The translations under genes and the position numbers were made by a program. Below are positions 58,980-64,000 of a DNA stretch of 64,000 nucleotides, piece after piece (within the stretch, counting starts at the first letter, position 1; every line of letters starts with the position of its first letter). The notes below the pieces were generated by a model. It saw only the letters and a program-made list of their open reading frames with translations, had not been told where the DNA came from and did no database searches. Origin of the DNA: Congeria kusceri (lineage: Eukaryota; Mollusca; Bivalvia; Myida; Dreissenidae); assembly GCA_027627225.1 (NCBI GenBank), contig CM051029.1, positions 77,449,578 to 77,513,577 on the forward strand. The letters are read 5' to 3'.

Positions 58980-61195
58980 TGAGTACTCTAAATTATGTTA
59001 CCCCATTAGAATGAAAATAATTGAGTATTAGACAAAGTTTATCTCCAATTAATTTAGTAAAACAACCACTATGTACGCAAAGGGTTTGAGTTTTTCTTTA
59101 CTAATACACATGAACATAAAAATTTCTCTTTTCACAACACTAAATGTGCATACTGTTCTCAACACATAAGTAACTAAACTTAGGATAATTCTGAAAACTA
59201 TTTAATTTTGGTTGGTAAATAATGCTAACAGTTTTCAAGGTGAAGTCTGATTACTAAATACACAATATAAAACATTGCCACAACACATTTACGCTGATAA
59301 ATTGTATTATTCTTGGCAAATGTGTGGCCTAAGTGATGTTGGAAACAATCCATTATGCGATTACCCTGGGGTGTCCCAAATTTGATGTAACCTCAATTTG
59401 ATATTACTTAGGAGATCTACTGCCAATGCGAAAAAAAATATAACTGAATATTTCCACAGGTGCTTAGTGTGTGGCTATGATAATAATTTGTGAACATATC
59501 ATTTTATCGACAAATAATCAAGAAATGATATATACATTTAACAAGAAATCCAACTCTTACCCCTGTCAGTCAATCACTTTACGCACCGAGTATTGGGTAT
59601 TTTAATAAAGTTTTGTTACTCATCAAATATAAAATAACTTGCGTAAACGGGGTTTCAAAATTGCGTAATTACCCAAATTCCGATGGGGCGCATAATAAAA
59701 ATATAATGATTTATTAGAAGGCGTATAGTATAAATTAGTATATTAGCATAGTGTACCGTTCGAATCTAGTCAGTCAAGCGATGGATAAGTGAACTAAAAG
59801 CAGGGGTCTCTCTCTGGTTTGGGGGAAGAGTACCTGTACCCTCAGGTGGGGGAATTTTAGCGTAGTTTTACACAGAAGGTGAAATTTCGATTAACAAAGG
59901 AGTCAAAAATAAAAACTATTAAATAAATTTTTCAAAGTACTTTATTTAGTCTAACTCTTTACCTGACAACTTTATATATAATTGAAAATTATCAATAAAT
60001 TGAATATTATATTAACTAGTCAAATTTTAACCATCTACGGTCTACCACTTTACCATTATAAGATGGAGCAGTGCAACAGATAATTTTTCATGCAATTTAA
60101 TAGTTTTTCACTTCCGATTTTTTAAATCGTTTTTTTAACTTTCTATGATTCACCTTAATTAATTTTGTTAAACTACTTATACTAATTATAATAAGTAATA
60201 AACTGTTTTCGAATGTAAGACACGGTATTTGTGTCTTTTTGCTTTACCTGTTTTGATTACTGTGTAGCAGAAGCCATTTTCCCAAAACATAAATTACGGT
60301 TCCCGGAAAATAAGTTAGCAGTTAAACGTATATAATGAAGTTGTATTATAAAAGCACAAATAATCGGGAACCAGACAAGTCAAAACGGTCATTTAACATG
60401 ACCATGTGGTGTTCTTTGGATTTTATCGTTAACCGTTTGTAACGGTGCTTAAGTAAATTTCATCCCCGAAAATTACTCCCATAAACAATACGAAAACAAA
60501 TTTGATGGCAGTTCATTTAGGGGGAATTTTGGTCTGAAATGGGGAATAATATATGGTTTTTGTTTGGGGGAATGATGCCGAATTTCGGCATCAAAATACG
60601 GAGATCGAGACCCCTGTAAAAGTAACAAAAAAAACAACACAAAACCAAGTGACGCACATGTCCATTAGCATCAGCATTCCTTATTTTCCAAATTAACATA
60701 GACGCCGATTATTTTTTAAAAGATATTTCTTGATAATATTGTCAGTATTTCAGCGACATACTGTAGATATGCTCCTTCAATAAATAGAGGATATAAATAT
60801 GTAAATTGTCTCCGTTTCCGGTGATGATATAACGCGTTATCACACTAAAAACAAACACATTTTCTTTTTCTTTTTATGCTTTATTAACGTTTGTTTTACA
60901 TTTTGTTGAAAAATATCACTGGAATCATATCGTCATGACGTCAAAATAATGACATCATTTCACAGTTTTGAGCCCAGCATCAATGACGGTCCGTTTTATT
61001 TACTGTATTTAATCGGGACCCAAAAAAGTTGTCCCTCACTGTGAGTGATATAGGGATATATCTCTCTAATATTTTTCTATATTTCACTACTTAGCATTAA
61101 ATAATACATTATAATAACTTAGATTACATCGTTTTGTCATAAGATATTATTGAACCACCATATTTTATCAGTTTTGACAACCTCTAACAGCATCT
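58980..61195. other. AT-rich; only repeat fragments recognised
   Basis: A fragment at 60480-60735 ends with a minus-strand head AAGAAATATCTTTTAAAA, like 17772. No gene was supported. Confidence 0.35.
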
Positions 61196-61204
61196 AGATG
61201 TAGC

Positions 61205-62900
61205 AAATCAACTGATGCAGTTACCATACTTATTATAAAGGCTAACATCTGATCACTCAACAGCTATCTTAATGACGTTAAACTGGAAGTTACAATTTTA
61301 TCAAATCAACAGCCTGTTGTTACTAGAAATTACAATTTGCTACCTACAGAACTTTCTAGAAATCGGTAATGCAACATTCCTAATCTGGAACATTGTCTTA
61401 ATTGTACTTCAAGGCGAATACATACAGTATTATCTTTGCTTGTCAACAGGTTACAAACACACACACAGGACCATGACCAGAGTTTATCGATGCACAAATG
61501 CTGTATGGTTCAGGTTCACAATGCTTGTTGCGACATTTTATCGATGCACAAATGCTGTATGGTTCAGGTTCACAATGCTTGTTGTGACATTTTATGCAAG
61601 CATTGTCATATTTAGCATGTAACAGGTTTTTCAAAGGCAAGCTCTAATGTTGTGAAGCAAAAGCCGGAGTTTCTTACTATGAAGCAGATCGCAATGAAGC
61701 TTTTACTTACACCAGATAGTGTCATAGCAGTAAATGTTATCATGGGTGTCCCTTGTAGTGATTCATGTTATTTTCACTTCATGTTCTTAATGTGTTTTGT
61801 TTAAATCAGGAATAAAACAGAAAGGTTTTGTGAACTTGGTGGAAAGGAACAGATCATTATTGATTATTTATGAAACAATAACATCAATTAAATGGGTCAT
61901 ACAAACGTTACTTGGATGATGATCCTGTTTAAAACTATTTATTAGCTCTTTGAAGTTCTCATGCAATGTTTTATAGTTTTGTAAGCAATTATATTCACAA
62001 TTCACAGATCCATTTAGAAAAAAATGCTGAATTAATTGGGGCGCACATCTGTGTGTGAGTCAGAGTGAATGCATGAAAGCATTTGTTTTATGTCACTTTG
62101 GCATTTTAATCTTTCTCAATATTTAATCAGCTGCATAAGTTAAGTCTCAGATTTTTGGTAAGCAAAACTTGCAGTTGTACAATAGAATGAAGTCCCATGG
62201 CCATGTACCTGAAGACAACTAAACAGTGTTGTAAATACAAAGCTAAACATCCAAATCAATCATAGTTGGAGAAATATCATTACTATTGCATGATAAGCTT
62301 ACTCTGTGTTGATGTCCAGCAGTTTGTATTGTTAAATCAATCAACATACTTTCAGATAAAAATTTGCACAATACATTGACAGTGGCAAACTTGTTAACAA
62401 GGGAGCTAACCTTGTAAGTTTTGGTATAGGTTACACAATACTATACAACACAAACAACTCATGCCAATATATTTTTTGCCTGCATGGTTTTTTGATGCAA
62501 TTGATCATCCCTGTTATGTGTTATCACCTGTTTAATCATTGAGGCCCCTGTTTTAATTGAACTCCCCTGTAACGATCGATCTGCCCTGTTTTGATGTATG
62601 CCCTGTTACAATTGATCGTTCACATTACATGTGGTGATTGATCTCATCTTGCTGGTATATCTCCCCTGTAATGATTGATTTCACTTAAAGTCAGTCGGAA
62701 CCAATATGACTGTTTAAGCGTGTGTTTTCTTGCATTAGAAGGTTGTTCGACTTGTATGGTTAAGAAATACTGCATTCCATCATGTAGTTTAAAGACTGCC
62801 ATAATATGAAATGATTCCTGAAAAGACAAAATCAATCAAGGGAATACACTATACTATGCATAATTCTTCATTTGCTTCAGACAGACACATGTTAGATATT
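61205..62900. repeat. Segmental duplication, copy C (partial)
   Basis: Matches 36850-40600 of copy A in order, with fewer insertions ('cctaatctggaacattgtc', 'caggtttttcaaaggcaagc', 'ttttgtaagcaattatattc', 'agcaaaacttgcag'), and 54060-54350 of copy B. Confidence 0.7.
61483..61590. repeat. 54 bp tandem duplication
   Basis: Two units 61483-61536 and 61537-61590 ('tttatcgatgcacaaatgct') differ at one position. 54 is a multiple of three, so the overlapping frames stay open. Confidence 0.9.
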
Positions 62901-63073
62901 TTGATGTACAATCACTTTAGTTGGAAATTGAGGATGTGGATCAGGTTTGAATATTGAAAAAAAACGATATGTTCAGTGAACTTACCACAAGACTATACGT
63001 GACTGGGTCTGTGATTTTGAGTAGCAGTAGGAGAATGCAAATAGCTATGACTTAAGATGGTGTTTGCGATTTA

Positions 63074-63290
63074 AAGGGGCCTATCGACGGTACATTTAGA
63101 TCAACAATAACATTTGCAAAATAAAAGTTCATTTACAGAGAATTAATATTGAAGCATTATTAAATACAACAGCCTTGTTTCTATAAACAGTTGACAAATA
63201 TATACAAGTCAGTGGTCATCGGTGACACTATAGTGGGTGTGGGAAATTAGTAGTAGTAGTAAAATCGATATGAATGGAATGTACTTGTTG
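63074..63290. repeat. Start of a fourth segmental copy
   Basis: Resembles 31014-31240 ('caataacatttg', 'agttcattgacag', 'agtagtagta'). It follows copy C as 31014 would follow a preceding unit. Confidence 0.5.
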
Positions 63291-63639
63291 TACCTTTAAT
63301 GCAATTTTTTTTTTTTTAATATTTTATATAATATTTAACATTGCTATCTAAAGTAAAACAATGTTTAAAAACAAGAAAATGACAGGCTGACGGTATACTC
63401 ATAGTGTGAATAAAATTGAGATGTTTTTCCATTTATCTCAAGTAGTTCTTTAGTTATGTCCCTTTGAAGGTCATTTTATTTTATATTGTCTTATATGTAT
63501 TGTTTTTATGACAGAGGTTTATTCACTATCTGGAATGCAAGAAGCATGAACATTCTTTTCCACAATTTCTATGCATATATCCAATTATTTTCCAGATCGC
63601 ATTAACATATGGTAACCGCTCTGTGAATCAAAGCTCAAA

Positions 63640-63955
63640 GATATATGCTAACATAACATGCGCAGAGATTTCTATAGACAAAGAACAAAATTCGCCGTTG
63701 TTAAACTACCAGCAAATAACCCGAAAAAATAGTTCCAAAACTAAAAAATAGCTCACATTGTAATTGCAGAAAATGTTGTCAGGTCATGTGAGAATCTAAA
63801 TTATTATCGCATTACCATTGTTTATTGGCAAATAAACACCAATTTGTCATTCTGATGCGGTATATTAAACCACTCAAGCTAACACCGTCATGATTTAAAT
63901 CATCCGCATCAGAACTCAGACTCGTTGTTTATTAGCCGATAAACAACTCTAAATC
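63640..63955. repeat. Dispersed repeat, copy 3 of 3
   Basis: Best-kept relative of 7315-7605, with 'tttctatagacaaagaacaa' and the palindrome TTGTTTAT-tagccg-ATAAACAA at 63925-63946. Confidence 0.65.
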
Positions 63956-64000
63956 AACTAGATGTATCACAGACACGGATGCCCCCTTGACGCATGTTTG

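Noticed and set aside
61272..61622. 116-residue plus-strand ORF
   Set aside because: Built on the 54 bp tandem duplication and a segmental non-coding block.
1..64000. LTR retrotransposons, retroviral genes or LINE reverse transcriptase
   Set aside because: No RT, gag or protease motifs and no paired LTRs were found in any frame inspected.

Overview
This window is animal nuclear DNA, most likely from a bivalve mollusc and probably a heterodont such as a zebra-mussel-like or clam-like species. Three things point there: AT-rich intron-bearing sequence, a B-box/coiled-coil/beta-propeller gene of a type expanded in bivalves, and many mobile elements whose cores are roughly 160 bp tandem units rich in TGACCT words. 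The species call is inference. There are no bacterial operons, rRNA genes, CRISPR arrays or recognisable viral genes.

Layout. 1-2.0 kb is the tail of a repeat element. 2.8-6.5 kb is the one complete gene: a minus-strand, three-exon gene whose exons join in frame into 551 residues (two B-box zinc fingers, coiled coil, NHL-like propeller, no RING). Two TCACGTGA E-boxes lie about 220 bp upstream of its ATG. 6.8-9.3 kb, same strand, holds exons of a second gene I do not recognise. Two of them (70 and 161 nt) are well supported; a third block of 240 nt may be the last exon. A Helentron-like element carrying a nested SINE fills one intron. 9.3-17.5 kb is repeats, including a perfect 278 bp tandem duplication and a 36 bp minisatellite. 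17.8-23.3 kb is bounded by a pair of long inverted arms and contains a hAT-type MITE with an exact 8 bp target duplication. 23.9-25.5 kb has a tetranucleotide repeat and tRNA-derived sequence.

26.7-31 kb holds a TIR element that carries a tRNA-like sequence, then a 2.9 kb decayed DNA transposon with an integrase-type transposase relic. From about 31 kb to the end the window is dominated by a diverged low-copy segment present about three times (A 31.0-41.7 kb, B 45.4-56.6 kb, C 61.2-62.9 kb, with the start of a fourth at 63.07 kb). Copies A and B each hold one EGF-like exon. A's is open over 112 nt, though its cysteine pattern is degraded; B's has a 2 nt deletion and is broken. Comparing the copies exposes several insertions by empty sites. 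Between and inside the copies lie a second hAT MITE, a TA-flanked MITE, a 3.1 kb TIR element built on an iterated GGTCAAAACGTACC motif with a 10 bp target duplication, several Helentron-like families and three long imperfect hairpins.

The most notable structural theme is that several repeat families with unrelated interiors share one plan: a head beginning ACAAGA, a core of roughly 160 bp units, and a 3' hairpin running into CTAA. I found no new enzymatic or defence system. The strongest leads are the unrecognised gene, the EGF-exon segmental duplication, the tRNA-carrying TTAA element, and the overlapping nuclear-receptor-like motifs spread by the repeats.
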